Of a stretch of 64,000 nucleotides of DNA, positions 44,257 through 55,145 are shown piece after piece (position 1 is the stretch's first letter; every line of letters begins with the position of its first letter). The translations under genes and the position numbers were made by a program. The DNA is from Symsagittifera roscoffensis. Lineage: Eukaryota; Xenacoelomorpha; Acoela; Convolutidae. The notes beneath the pieces are model-generated. The model was not told where the DNA came from. It saw only the letters and a list, made by a program, of their open reading frames with translations, and did no database searches. Location: assembly GCF_963678635.1 (NCBI RefSeq), contig NC_087065.1, forward strand, positions 63,080,754-63,144,753, read 5' to 3'.

Positions 44257-46078
44257 TAGATGTTTTTATGGCGCTCCTGGGTGTTATTCTTTTTAAACAT
44301 CATGACCGGCAGAACCGTTAACGAGCACTCCGCGCCGAGCGGATGCTCACATTAACGCCCTTAATAGGCCTAAACCGCCGGGGTGGAAGGGTAGTTCGGA
44401 ACGCGGAAGCCTTCCGGATTACCGTGAATAGCTTTTTAACCTAGTTAAGACCGAAAATTCACGAATCAGGAAGGGTGGGGGGATTGGCCATCCCCTCGTT
44501 CCCTGAGAGTTTGGTGACCAAAAACACTGAAATATATACATAAAACCAAACAAAAAGTAGTATAGTACCCAAGAAGAAAAAAAAACATAAAAAATAACCG
44601 AAAAAACCAAAAACAGTAAAAAAGTAGAAAAACAGTAGAAATCATCCCCCAGACAAGATGTGATCTGACCCTCCCATTGTTGTTGATAGATATATTGTTG
44701 TTACAGGAATTTATATCAGTCAGGATTGTGACGATCAATTTTGTGGCCCTTTTGTGAGTCTTGTACTGTAGGGTTATTTGAGCATTTAAGCACGTTAATG
44801 TTAAATTGCGCTCAATCCGGAAGGGTCAGCTGATTTGCGCTCAATTCGGAAGGGTCTTGGGAGAAGTCTGATCCGGCAAGCAGTACAAGGAGCAACAAGA
44901 AGGGGCTCAACGACAACAACAATCGACTGTTGGGTATCGTTAACAAGTTTTGTATCCCTTTTGGTACAAAAATTAAGATAGTAATCTGTGGGGTGCTCGA
45001 CAGTGCTGCACTGTAGTGACCCTTCACCGAACTGCGAATATCCGAGTTAAGCACCTTAATTCGGATATTAAACAAACCCGGAGGGGTATAGTATTACTAA
45101 TATTATTACTTATATAGCCTATATTAATACTCCTATACCGTTTTTTAGTGAAAAACACAGAAAGCAGACCGGTTTTTAGGGTCAAAATAGCGATATTTTG
45201 ATCCCCCCACAAATCGCGATTTTTGAGATATCGATAATTTTTGAAACAGAAAAAAGCGCTAAATTAGTGTGTTACATCGTAACAGCACTAATATAATAGA
45301 TAGAACCGGTTAAAATTAGTTCGGAAGTGGTTGGAACTATTTTGGTACCGAAAACCGAATTTTCGCTATTTTTGATGGTACGAAACACTATAAATTCGGA
45401 AAATTTTTTGAAATTTTTGAGTTAGGACAGTAAAAATAGTTGTTCGGACAACGTCCACTAGTGAATCTACAAGTTTTAAAACCCGCTACCCGAAAGCCTT
45501 CCGGGTTGCACAGAAATCGAACTTAACGTGTTTGATTTGGTGGATTCATCAATCCGGAGGGGTCCAGGTAGCATAGTTTTTCGAAAATTTTTTCTACTAA
45601 AGCGTTTTAGATCGGGTCTTTTGCATTGAACTAGAAGAGTATAGGCCTTTTGAGCTCGGATCAATAATTTTCAGGTCGAAAAGAACAGAATTGCGGAAAA
45701 AATTAGGCGGAACCTATAAGAGAGAAATTTCTTGACTTTAGAAAAAAGACGTTTTGGTTAATAACTTTGGAACAACTGGGCATATCCAGTTGATCTTGGT
45801 ACCAGTAGATCAGAAATTAGCTGAGCTTACTGATTTTGAGATTGTTTTTAGCGAATTCACCAATTTGGAGGGTAGACCCTTCACGTTTTATAAAAAAATT
45901 TTAGAAAAGCCCTTACACCCCTACCAAAAGGTAACAGCGGTTGAATAAAGTAACTATAGGCTGTTCTAGACGAAAAGGGAAGGCTAAAGGCACAGGAAAA
46001 CCTTAATCGAGCCGAAGCTAGGCTAGCGATAAGACCCTTCACCGTTAGCGTGAATTGTCAAATAAGAGGCTTAACTTC
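44257..46078 (+). other. E2 leader, upstream part
   Basis: About 1.8 kb with no credible gene; the open frames are short and motif-free. It contains scattered single CCGGAGGGG-type motifs (near 44,813, 44,838, 45,073, 45,549). It also carries a long inverted-looking AT/GC patch around 45,190-45,235 (GCGATATTTTGATC, then ATCGCGATTTTTGAGATATC). Absent from E1, which is truncated. Confidence 0.5.
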
Positions 46079-46437
46079 AATCCGGAAGGGTCTAGGATAG
46101 CATTACATACCCTTCCTTGTTAATTGAAAAAGCAAAATAGCATCGGAGAACGTATCCGGAGGGGTATAGGTTGAAAGAAGGAAATCTCCGGAAAACTACA
46201 TTTACAAAACCAGAGGGCTTCCAATCCGGAGGGGTCCAAAATTTTTCAAATTCGGAGGGGTCCCAATCCGGAGGGGTCTTGTTTTCACAAAACCGGAGGG
46301 TTCCCAATCCGGAGGGGTCTTATATTTGCTAACTCAGAGGGTCCAAATCCGGAGGGGTCTAAATTTTGCCAATCCGGAAGGGTCCTATTTTTGCCAATCC
46401 GGAAGGGTCCTATTTTTGCCAATCCGGAGGGGTTTTA
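46079..46437 (+). repeat. Array of ~13 CCGGAGGGGTC motifs (E2 leader)
   Basis: AATCCGGAGGGGTC and variants (AATCCGGAAGGGTC, AATTCGGAGGGGTC, AACTCAGAGGGTCC) near 46,079, 46,152, 46,208, 46,223, 46,249, 46,265, 46,289, 46,306, 46,331, 46,346, 46,371, 46,396 and 46,421. The last three are separated by exactly 25 bp with near-identical TATTTTTGCC spacers, showing local expansion. The array is homologous to E1 24,420-24,630 but longer. Confidence 0.85.
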
Positions 46438-47213
46438 TTTTTTTAATTAAAGGACTTAGGTAAACAGAAGAAAGACTACAGTGAGAGGTATTAGGTTATT
46501 AGCAGACAGGCTAGGAATCAGTGACTGCACTGGTAACTTGCCTTTCTATAAAAACCAGACCAAGACAAAACAGGTCCGAACTCGGATATTCGCTACACTA
46601 AGTCTAAACTAAAAAGAGCGTAATTCATTGGTGTAGATTGAAACCCAATACATTTTTTAGAAAAGTGACTGCCCTGAGGATTTTAGTAGGTCTAGCTCGG
46701 GCAGTCTGAAGGCAGATAGGTAACACAGTACTCGGTGGGTGCAATAGACGCTCACTTGAGAAAATTACTGCCTTCAAAGTTTTGTCTGTTTGGTGCAGCA
46801 CCGAGCAGGGAAAGCTTTTTCTTTAGAAGACGAGTTCAACTATTGTACTGCGACCGACTAAAAACACAATACACATACGTTTTTTATAGAGATATTCATA
46901 TTCTATCTTATATATATTTTTTTTGTTTCTAATATTTTAAATCAACATAATTTGTGCTTGATTAGGTAGTGAGTACACTATCTTTTAAATTGACTGATAA
47001 CATCATACTGTGCTAGTTCTCAAATTTTACGAACGATAATCGGTTAGTGCGAATAAATTATATACAAACTGTACCCTGATAACATACAGGGATTCGTGGT
47101 CACTATTTAATAGAATCTTGTGAAATTTATTGTGTTGTGTCATTATTATTGATAGTCAAACTATAAAGTCACTAGCAATCGAATTGAGTGTATAGGCATT
47201 AAGAAGTGACAAA
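46438..47213 (+). other. E2 leader between motif array and ORF1a
   Basis: Homologous to E1 24,631-25,379. The hairpin-forming stretch TTGGTGCAGCACCGAG is kept with one change. No coding region. Confidence 0.5.
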
Positions 47214-49001
47214 ATGAGAATGAGTCTAGACAAATCAAGGATACCTAAACGAGGTAATAGCTCTAGGAAATTCATACCTAAAAAGCAAAGAAAGACAATG
47301 ACCGACCCTTTTGTGGATCGGATCAAACGAGCCCGGACCGACAAAGGGGAGACGGTTTCAGGCAGAATGGTTGAAACGAGGAGTGAGAAGACCACAGAAG
47401 AGAGAAAAGAAATGTTAGAAGTGGAGGTCAATACGGACCAGGCCATGAATGAGAACCAGGAAGTACATGGACTGGAAGGGAGAGGCAGAAGGCTGGCGAG
47501 TGAACCTACTCCGGTAGAACAAGGCCATGATTTTGCCACTTCCACCGGGACATTGGATCGAGAGGAGATGTCGGAACTGTCCGGCACTTCAACTGAAATA
47601 GTGGCAACTAGAAGATCTCCAACAGACAACACCATGATGGCAGGCGGGACTGAGAAACAAACAACGTCCTCATCGTTCTCAGAAAGGATGAGGAACACCT
47701 TAGGAAACATCTTTCCATTCACCATGGGAGTGGGCACAGGAAATGAAGGTGAATCCCAGGAGGAAGAAGAGGATGAAGACGAGCAAGTGGATTTTGGATC
47801 TCAAGTCAGCCTCAATAGTTCGACCCAGGAGAATGAGGCATACGTCGAAAGAGAGACTGGAACCATGGACAAATTTGTTGTGGTGAGAACGATAAGCAAA
47901 GAAGTAAACACACCGGGCCAGTCGAGAGGCTTCGCGATAATGAAAAATTCAGAGCCGCAAACTGGGGAGAGTAGAAACAGAGGGCTAGGCAACGCATTGG
48001 CGAATCCTGAGGTGGATAATGAAAAGACGTCGAGGCAGAGAGTCAAGGCCCGAATCTCGACCAGCACGAAGCTACCTGGGACCGACAGGGTTACACCGCC
48101 ACTAGTGACGCCACTCGTGGATAACGGGGCAGCAATAGAAGAAGCCTTGAACAACATAGTGGACAGTCTAGGAGAACAAAATGAACAGATGTCCATAAGA
48201 ATGAGTGAACTAGAAAGAGCAGTTTACATTGAAAGAGAAAGTCTGCGGGAAGAAATAAACCGCGATAGACAAGAAGTTGGCAGGAGCGAAATACGCTTGA
48301 AAGAAAGAACGGACGAGCACATAGCGAAGAACTTGTCGAGAATGACAAGAGAAGCGGAACAGAGAGACTTACGCTTAAGAGAAGACATGGAGAAGTTAAG
48401 AATTCAGCAAGAGCAGTCTCTTGGGACTCTTGACACAAAGATAGACGCGATGATGGAGAGGTGAACTCAGGCTATCATGGATAGGTTGGACAGGCTACTA
48501 GGCAGCAAAAGTGGACCAAAAGAAGGGGAACCGAACTCGGGAGGTCCCAGCAGGGAGCCGAAGGTGAACTTCAATGACCATCAAAGGAGGAGGACATATG
48601 GATCCACTACAGGTAGGGGCAGTTCATCAGGCTATGCCACAAGGGATAATAGAACATGGGGCCCGAAAAGTAGAGCAATTTCATCGGGGAACAGACAGAC
48701 CTCTAACGAACGACCAACGCAAGGCACACATGCGACTGGGAGAAGTGATTCCGGTAACAGGAGACATGCGAGCCCAGGGAGGAGTCATGTGGGCCAAGGG
48801 GGAAACACTCACGGCGATTCGGATTGCAGGGATGCACCGAATACAGAGACATTAACAAGGCGCGATGATACTCAGGCGGGGCACTCGAGAGATGCTACGG
48901 CAATGGCCACAGCCTTTGAACCCCTAAACAGGTCTTTGGAGACATTCCTTACAAGGTTATCCAGAACCAATGAACGCAGTGAGAAGTCCAGAAGTCTTTA
49001 A
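47214..49001 (+). pseudogene. E2 ORF1a: charged, coiled-coil protein (one nonsense mutation)
   Basis: Better preserved than in E1: a single frame from the ATG at 47,214 (MRMSLDKSRIPKRGNSS) to a TAA at 48,999-49,001, interrupted only by a TGA at 48,462-48,464 where E1 has CGA. It is about 595 codons. Order: basic N-terminus, acidic polar region (GESQEEEEDEDEQVDFGS), Ser/Thr/Pro linker, a long coiled coil (SELERAVYIERESLREEIN, TREAEQRDLRLREDMEKLR, LGTLDTKIDAMMER) and a Gly/Ser/Arg/Asn-rich end (RGSSSGYATRDNRTWGPKS). Its last 32 nt overlap the gag frame (+1). I know no homologue. A capsid-associated or RNA-binding role is inference from position and composition. Confidence 0.65.
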
Positions 49002-51909
49002 GAAACCAAGATGCTACAAAGACGAATCTGATGGCTGTATTCATACCTGGATAGAGGTAATGAAACTGCATTTCGAGGAAGAGGGCTTGTCGGAAAGACA
49101 AGAATGCAGTGCGCTCACCAGCAACTTGGAAGGGACAGCCCTGAACTTTGTCATGGCCAAGAAGCAATATCAGCGAGACACAGCTGAGAAAATCTTCGAA
49201 ATCTTGTTAAATCGTTTTGGATCAGGGGTGCAGGGGCACCAAGCAATGATGCGCTTCGAGAAACGGAGGCAACGAGAAGATGAAACGATAGACAAGTTCC
49301 TAGACGACTTGGAAATGCTGAGAAGACGCAGCCAACCGGATGAGTCAAACAGAAGGATGAACCTGGCAGTAGCCTCAAAATTCATCGATGGTGTGAAAAA
49401 TGATGAACTTCGAACAATGCTAGCAACGCATTACACACCACTATCAACCAATGCGCCAACACCAGAGGAGTTGAGGCTCAAGTCAAAAGAATATCTTTTA
49501 TTGAAACCTCCTTCGAGATCTGGTTACTATAAGAACAATTATGCTAACTTTAACAATGGGCCAGCAAACCAAGGGAACAACTGGTACAAACCGAGGGATG
49601 ACATGGACAAGAGACGCTCTTGTGCCAATTGCAGTTCAACAGACCATCATGTGTCGGCATGCACAACTTACAAACAAGGTATGAAAGCAATAGGCTTTAG
49701 CCTCGAGGACGAAAATGCGTCAGAATTGGACCATGAGGATTTCATGAGAGGAGTAATTGCGAAATTCGGCCCGAGGTGTTTCTTTTGCAACTTGGAAGGT
49801 CATTTTAAATCAGATTGTCCGCAATTCTGGGATGCAGTGGCAGACATCAAGCATCCAAGGCATGAGGCAGCTTTATCAGGAGTGAAAGCCAGCAAGGCTC
49901 GCCTGTTGAGTGAAGCGGAGGCCCGCAGAAAAGACAAACCGCAAGAGCTGGCGACGAAGAAAATGCAAGCGGTAACTGAAGAGACATGTGAACCGGAACC
50001 AGTGACTGCGGCCGATGACTTCAAGATTGTCTATAGGGTAGCCGCGAGGGATGCTCTAAATAGAGTGCAGCAGGAACTGGTGTCGAAAGAGATCGAACAA
50101 AAAGTGAAACTCGAACTGGAGAATGAGAAACTACAGGAGCAACTGAATACCTTCGAAGCAACAAGGGTCGAGGAGACTAAAGCACCAAGCAGTTTGAGCA
50201 TGAAACTTAATGTGATCTCCGGTCAGAGGTTCGGCATGTTGCCACAAGGAAGCAAGATACAGTCGATAATTTCAGTGGCTGGACACCAGGTAATCAGAAA
50301 TCTGAGTGAACCATCCGAGTTCACTTTGATGCATTTGGACACATATGCAGATTATCTGAGGCAGGTGGAGCCACGCACTGAGTCGAGAGCTGTGCGAGCA
50401 CTACTAACAACGGGTGGCCCTCGCATGAAGAAACTTCATGGACGCTACCTGGAGGTCTATGGGCCGTATCAACGATGCTGAACGATGCTCAACGATGCCG
50501 TATCAGTGATGCTGAACGTGGATGGAATCAGTATCTACACTAGGACTTATGTAACAACAGATAGTGACCAAATGGGGCAGATCTATTTGGGTGAGGAGGA
50601 ACTCAAAGTCCGCAGGATAGGCCATGACGCCATGATGGAACACGATGCAGTACACATTGGGTATGAAGCAGATGTGACCGCACATCTGCTCGACACCAAC
50701 GGAAAGAATATCGTAGTCACAGGGCTTCTGGACACAGGAGCGGTAGTGAGTGTGATGCCGATAAAAACTTGGGAAAGAATGGGCTTCACGAGGGAAGATC
50801 TAATTCCAACGAATCTCCGACTGGCCGCCGCCAATCGAGGAGCAATCTACGTAGCTGGAAGAACACCAATAACGGTTCTCCACATGGGAGGACGGGATCT
50901 TTGGATGAGCTTCCTGGTGGTAGAAAATTTGGACGACGCCGACCAATTCATCTTGGGCAGAGATTTTGTCAGGAATTTTGACGTGATGATTGACTTGAAC
51001 AACGGTCTGATACGGATTAGAAACCCGGACCGGAAGTTTGTTAGGAAACCAATTAATAGGATAATAACAGACGAAAACAAGGTACCAATTTTTTTAGATA
51101 GAAAAGTGAAGCTACAGCCAGGACAAGCTGTGGTGGCAATTTTTAGAATGAGAAATTTAAATTCGTTAAGCGGTAGTAAACAGGTTTGTTTAGGACCGAA
51201 TCCAAATAGTCAGAGTTGGGTGATTTTAGGCCGGAGCTTCTCGGTAACGCGAAACGGACTGTGTGTCAGTGTGTTATTGAACACACTGGACACCACGGTT
51301 TTAATCCAGCTTGGAAAGAAGCTTGGTTACGCTTTGCCGATGAGGACCGACTATGAGGAGACACAAAACTTGAAGAAACACAGTGTGAAAGACTGTCCTT
51401 TTCATGCCAATAAAGATAAAATTTTAAAGAGGATTAATGAATTAAAATCTATTCACAAATTGTTTTCAATGATATCCGAAACGGACGACGGCTTATCGAG
51501 CTGCTCGAGTTTTCCGGAACGCCCCTCGTCATATGAACTAGAATCTGACAAACCAGTTTTGCCAGAGATAGAACATTTAAAAGGGAAAATAGGTGAGGGA
51601 GATTTCGAAAAATTGCGGGACCTCTTAAATCGGAACGCAGATGTATTTTCAAAACATAAGGCGGATATCGGTTGCTGTCATTTCGTCGAGCACGAAATCG
51701 AACTTGAAGAGGGCGCCGTTCCCCATAGGGAAGGCGCAAGACGAATGACGCCACACAAGTCGGAAGCGTGCCGAGCGGAAATTGAAATGTTGCTTAATGG
51801 CGAAAAAGAAAGGGGGGCAGCTTTGGTTTTGTTGCGACTTTCGTTACTTGAACGCGGTAACAATAAAAGATGCGTAACCGATACCGCGAATAGACGAGAG
51901 CCTCTCTAA
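48970..51909 (+). pseudogene. E2 gag, protease and start of RT
   Basis: The gag frame opens at the ATG at 48,970 (MNAVRSPEVFKKPRCYKDE). It includes the capsid region (LHFEEEGLSERQECSALTSN, TAEKIFEILLNRFGSG) and two CCHC knuckles (CANCSSTDHHVSAC and CFFCNLEGHFKSDC, ~49,620-49,820). An in-frame insertion of 33 nt at ~50,465-50,500 brings a TGA (50,479-50,481). The protease follows (LLDTGAVVSVMPIKTWERM at ~50,725, ILGRDFVRNFDVMID), then the connector and RT start (FRMRNLNSLSGSKQVCLG, RRMTPHKSEACRAEIEML). A 50-nt deletion at ~51,796 then removes the first RT motif and shifts the frame to a stop at 51,907-51,909. The frame from protease into RT is continuous here, showing gag-pro-pol is one reading frame. 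Confidence 0.9.
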
Positions 51910-53370
51910 GCTTGGTGATGCCAAGTTCTTCACCACATTGGACTTGGGTTCTGCCTTCTGGCAGGTCCCTCTGCGGAAGAAGGATAGAGAGAAAACCGGA
52001 TTCGCGTGCGAATTGGGATTGTACCAGTGGAAGAGGATGCCCTTTGGCTTGTGCAATGCAACGGCCACTTTTCAAAGACTGATGGCTCAGGCTTTGACCA
52101 GAGTGACCAAGAAGTACGGGAATCTCGTGATGTGTTACGTGGATGACGTAGTCATAGCGACACCGACCCTGGAAGACCACATTGATAGGCTCGATGAGGT
52201 CTTTGGATGTATGAAAAGTGCAGGCTTGAAATGCAAACCATCAAAATGTGAAATCCTTAGGGATTCGATCAAGTACCTGGGAAGAATGGTGGACAGGCAT
52301 GGTGTGAGGCCAGATCCGGAAGCAGTAGAGGCTGTGTTGACATGGAAGGCTCCGAGAACGGACACACAGCTAATGAGCTTCCTAGGGTTTGCCAATTATT
52401 ACCGGGAGTTCATTAAAGGATATGCAGACAAGGTGTATCCGATGCAGAAGCTGATGCGCAACAAAGGGAAAAGTTCGAATGGAACGACGAAGCAGAAGTT
52501 GCCTTCGAGAACATAAAGCGGGAACTGTGCGAAGCGCCAGTGCTAGGCATGCCTACAGAAAAGGGCATGTATGTTCTCGACACAGACGCATCGGTAGTAG
52601 CCATCTCAGGAATATTGCATCAGGAGCAAGAATGGAACGGAAGAACGGTTCTCCGTCCCATTGCATACGGCAGCAAGGTCTTGAGTGACACTGAGATGAA
52701 ATATGGCACACCAAAAGCAGAAATGTTTGCAGTAGTCACATTTGTGGAAAAATACCGGGCATACTTGGGGAGCGCTCCCTTTAATTTACGCGTAGACAAC
52801 AGAGCGTTATCCTGGTTGAAGACCTACTCGATGGATCAGAGTTACATTGGTAGATGGATAGTAAGATTAGATGGCTACCACATGATAATCGAGCACAGGA
52901 TGCGTGATAAACACCAGAATGCTGACAGCCTCAGTAAGAAAACAGAGTTATATGAAAGATTGGAGCAGAAGCAAGCCAATCAGGCAGAAATAAAGGAGGG
53001 ATTCTCGTTTCTGGACAAAGAAACCTATGAAGCGCTTCCCTTAACGAGATGGTTGGACAAGTCTGGACATCCAATTCCAGGACACCCCGAATTACCTGTA
53101 GAGAAAGCAGCCGAGATAAAGATCCTGCCCAAGGAGGACCCGGTCCCCTTGGATCTGTTGCTGCGCTCGAATCTGGTCCAGCAAGAACTCTCTTGCATGA
53201 ACATAAACAGCCTCTCATTATTGGATAAAACGGTGCAGGTCACACCGCAAGTGATGCGGATGCTGGGTGGATTGTTAGAAAGAGAAGTGACCAGAGATGA
53301 CCCCGAGTGGACAGCAGCAGTGGCATTGCTAACAGTCAGTGAGAAGGTGAAGATCATGCCGTCCAGATGA
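51910..53370 (+). pseudogene. E2 RT palm/thumb and RNase H
   Basis: RT resumes at LDLGSAFWQVPLRKKDREK (51,938 on), with KRMPFGLCNATATFQRLM, CYVDDVVIATPT (~52,133-52,165) and the thumb (KYLGRMVDRHGVRPDPEAV). A one-base loss near 52,470 breaks the frame to a stop at 52,514-52,516. RNase H follows from ~52,530 (VLDTDASVVAISG, KAEMFAVVTFVEKY, LRVDNRALSWLKTY, DKHQNADSLSKK). The frame ends in a TGA at 53,368-53,370, where E1 has CGA. The catalytic residues are intact, but the polyprotein is not. Confidence 0.9.
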
Positions 53371-55145
53371 CAACACGAGGAGAACGAGAGGGATTGTAGG
53401 ACAATAGTTCAGCAAGTAGTATCCTCAATACCCCACGAGATTTTAACCAGTACTTCTTACGGACGGAAGGAACAGGGAAGCAGTGCGCGAAGGAAAACGT
53501 TATATTCGTGGACCAGGATAAAGAAGGTGAGAAGGTAGAACAAAACCTGCTGCAAGATTGTTTGTCCGGGGAGACGAACGATGAGAAGAGCCAGCAAGTA
53601 TAAGATCAAAACCCGGGACAAGAAAGTTTGTCCGGGGAGTCTGAGATAGATGAAAAATTTCCTGATGAGAAACAGGACCTGGGGAACAAGGTTTTGTCCG
53701 GGGAGTTCAGATGGATGCGAAGAAGGCACAGACATGATCTGGAGGAGCGTGCCGACTCCATCACAACCTCTTCAACAGATGACAATTCCCGAAACTCAGG
53801 AATTGACACCTATTCAGACAGGAACTCGAGCTCGGGATCAGAACTGTCCGAACTAGCGATCCACACACTACTAGTGGAAACTCGGGCAAGGGATCTGGAC
53901 AGAGAGGTGTATCAGGATCCTGACAGTGATCGCTACCTTATGCCAAGCGAAAGAGTCTTTGACAACGCAGCGGATGATTTGGAGACAATAGCGGTATCGA
54001 AACGTTCGATGAGCCTGTTGCCACAAAAAAAGGTAGTCAGGACTGATCTTCAGCCGTTCACGCAAGAAACACAGCCGCTGGCGAAGATTTGGTGCGTTAA
54101 GATAGAAGAAGACACACATCAGCCCAATGAGCTGAATAGTCAGATGAGGGTCATGAAGACGTACTTGAAGGCAAGATACAGACTCTCGGATCTTCTAAGG
54201 GCGCAGAGAAATGATCGCATGACAAGCAACCTGAAAAGGTGGATCGAGAATGGTGCTCCGGATAAAGGGGACCTCGAGGAAGACAGTTATCGTATCCTGA
54301 GACAGTACTTCATGGAGAAGGAAGGGAGGTTGTATTTGAACAAGGACGGGATTGTGGCATGCAAGAGAAGAGAAGAAGACCAAGTCCTATACAAGTATAA
54401 CGCGATAGTGTTGCCGCAACTCTATCAGACAGATTTACTATTCAGGTCGCATGATCAGATGGGCCATCAGGGGATCGACAAGGTATATCAGAGGATCCTG
54501 AAGCGCTTCGAGTGGCCTGGAATGAAAAAGGCATGCGAGAAGTGGGTAGCAGCATGTCTGTCATGCCAACAGGTCAAGGATCCAAAGAAGTTGCGATTTC
54601 CTTTACAATCGATCGAGTCGTCTGAATTCAACGAGGTGGTGCAGATAGATCACCAAAAGATATGCATGACAGACAGCGGTTATAACCAAGTCCTGGTCAT
54701 GATAGATCACTTCACGAAGTATGCAGAGGCCGTGCCATGCATAACTGCCTCGGCGGAAGAGACATGCGACCACCTGATCAATACGTGGATAGCGAGACAT
54801 GGTTGTCCGATGACGTTTCAATCAGATAATGGAACAGCTTTCGTAGGAGAGCTTACGAAAGAGCTTATGAGACGCTCGCAGGTTGCTCAGGCTCACTCCA
54901 CGACATACCACCCCCAGACAAACGGCTTAGTGGAAAGACAGAATAGGACGTTAGTGTCGATGCTGAGAGTATATTGTTCCAGGTACATGACCGATTGGGA
55001 CAGATACCTTCCACAGGTGATGGGAGCCTATAACAGCACGCAACACTCCACCACTGGAATTAGTCCACATATGATGCTGACCGAGCACGAGAAGTCTTTG
55101 CCCTTGACTTTCTTCTACCCAGAGTATGAGGGGAAGAAGATGTAA
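53371..55145 (+). pseudogene. E2 tether repeats and integrase
   Basis: The frame used by integrase is open from ~53,400, crosses a TAA at 53,601-53,603, and then runs without a break from 53,604 to 55,145. Three copies of a 66-bp (22-codon) repeat starting LSGE lie at 53,562, 53,628 and 53,694; E1 has one. Then come an acidic region (MRRRHRHDLEERADSITTSS), the zinc HHCC domain (SHDQMGHQGIDKVYQR, ACLSCQQVKD; ~54,448-54,575) and the DDE core (VVQIDHQKICM, FQSDNGTAFVGELTKELM, LVERQNRTLVSML). The integrase core is whole in this copy. The TAA at 55,143-55,145 after YEGKKM is in the same place as in E1. Confidence 0.9.

Noticed and set aside
44268-44285. TGGCGCTCCTGGGTGTT as a primer-binding site for a tRNA
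   Set aside because: It starts with TGG but lies 11 bases past the LTR end, and its complement does not fit a tRNA 3' end that I can identify with confidence.
45754-45948. Small protein in the E2 leader (64 codons)
   Set aside because: No ATG-dependent context or motif was found, and the E1 leader is truncated so the frame cannot be compared.
46079-46437. CRISPR-like look of regularly repeated CCGGAGGGGTC with spacers
   Set aside because: The locus is animal DNA inside a retrotransposon leader. Repeats are short and variable, spacers are 10-30 bp and often alike, and there are no cas genes.
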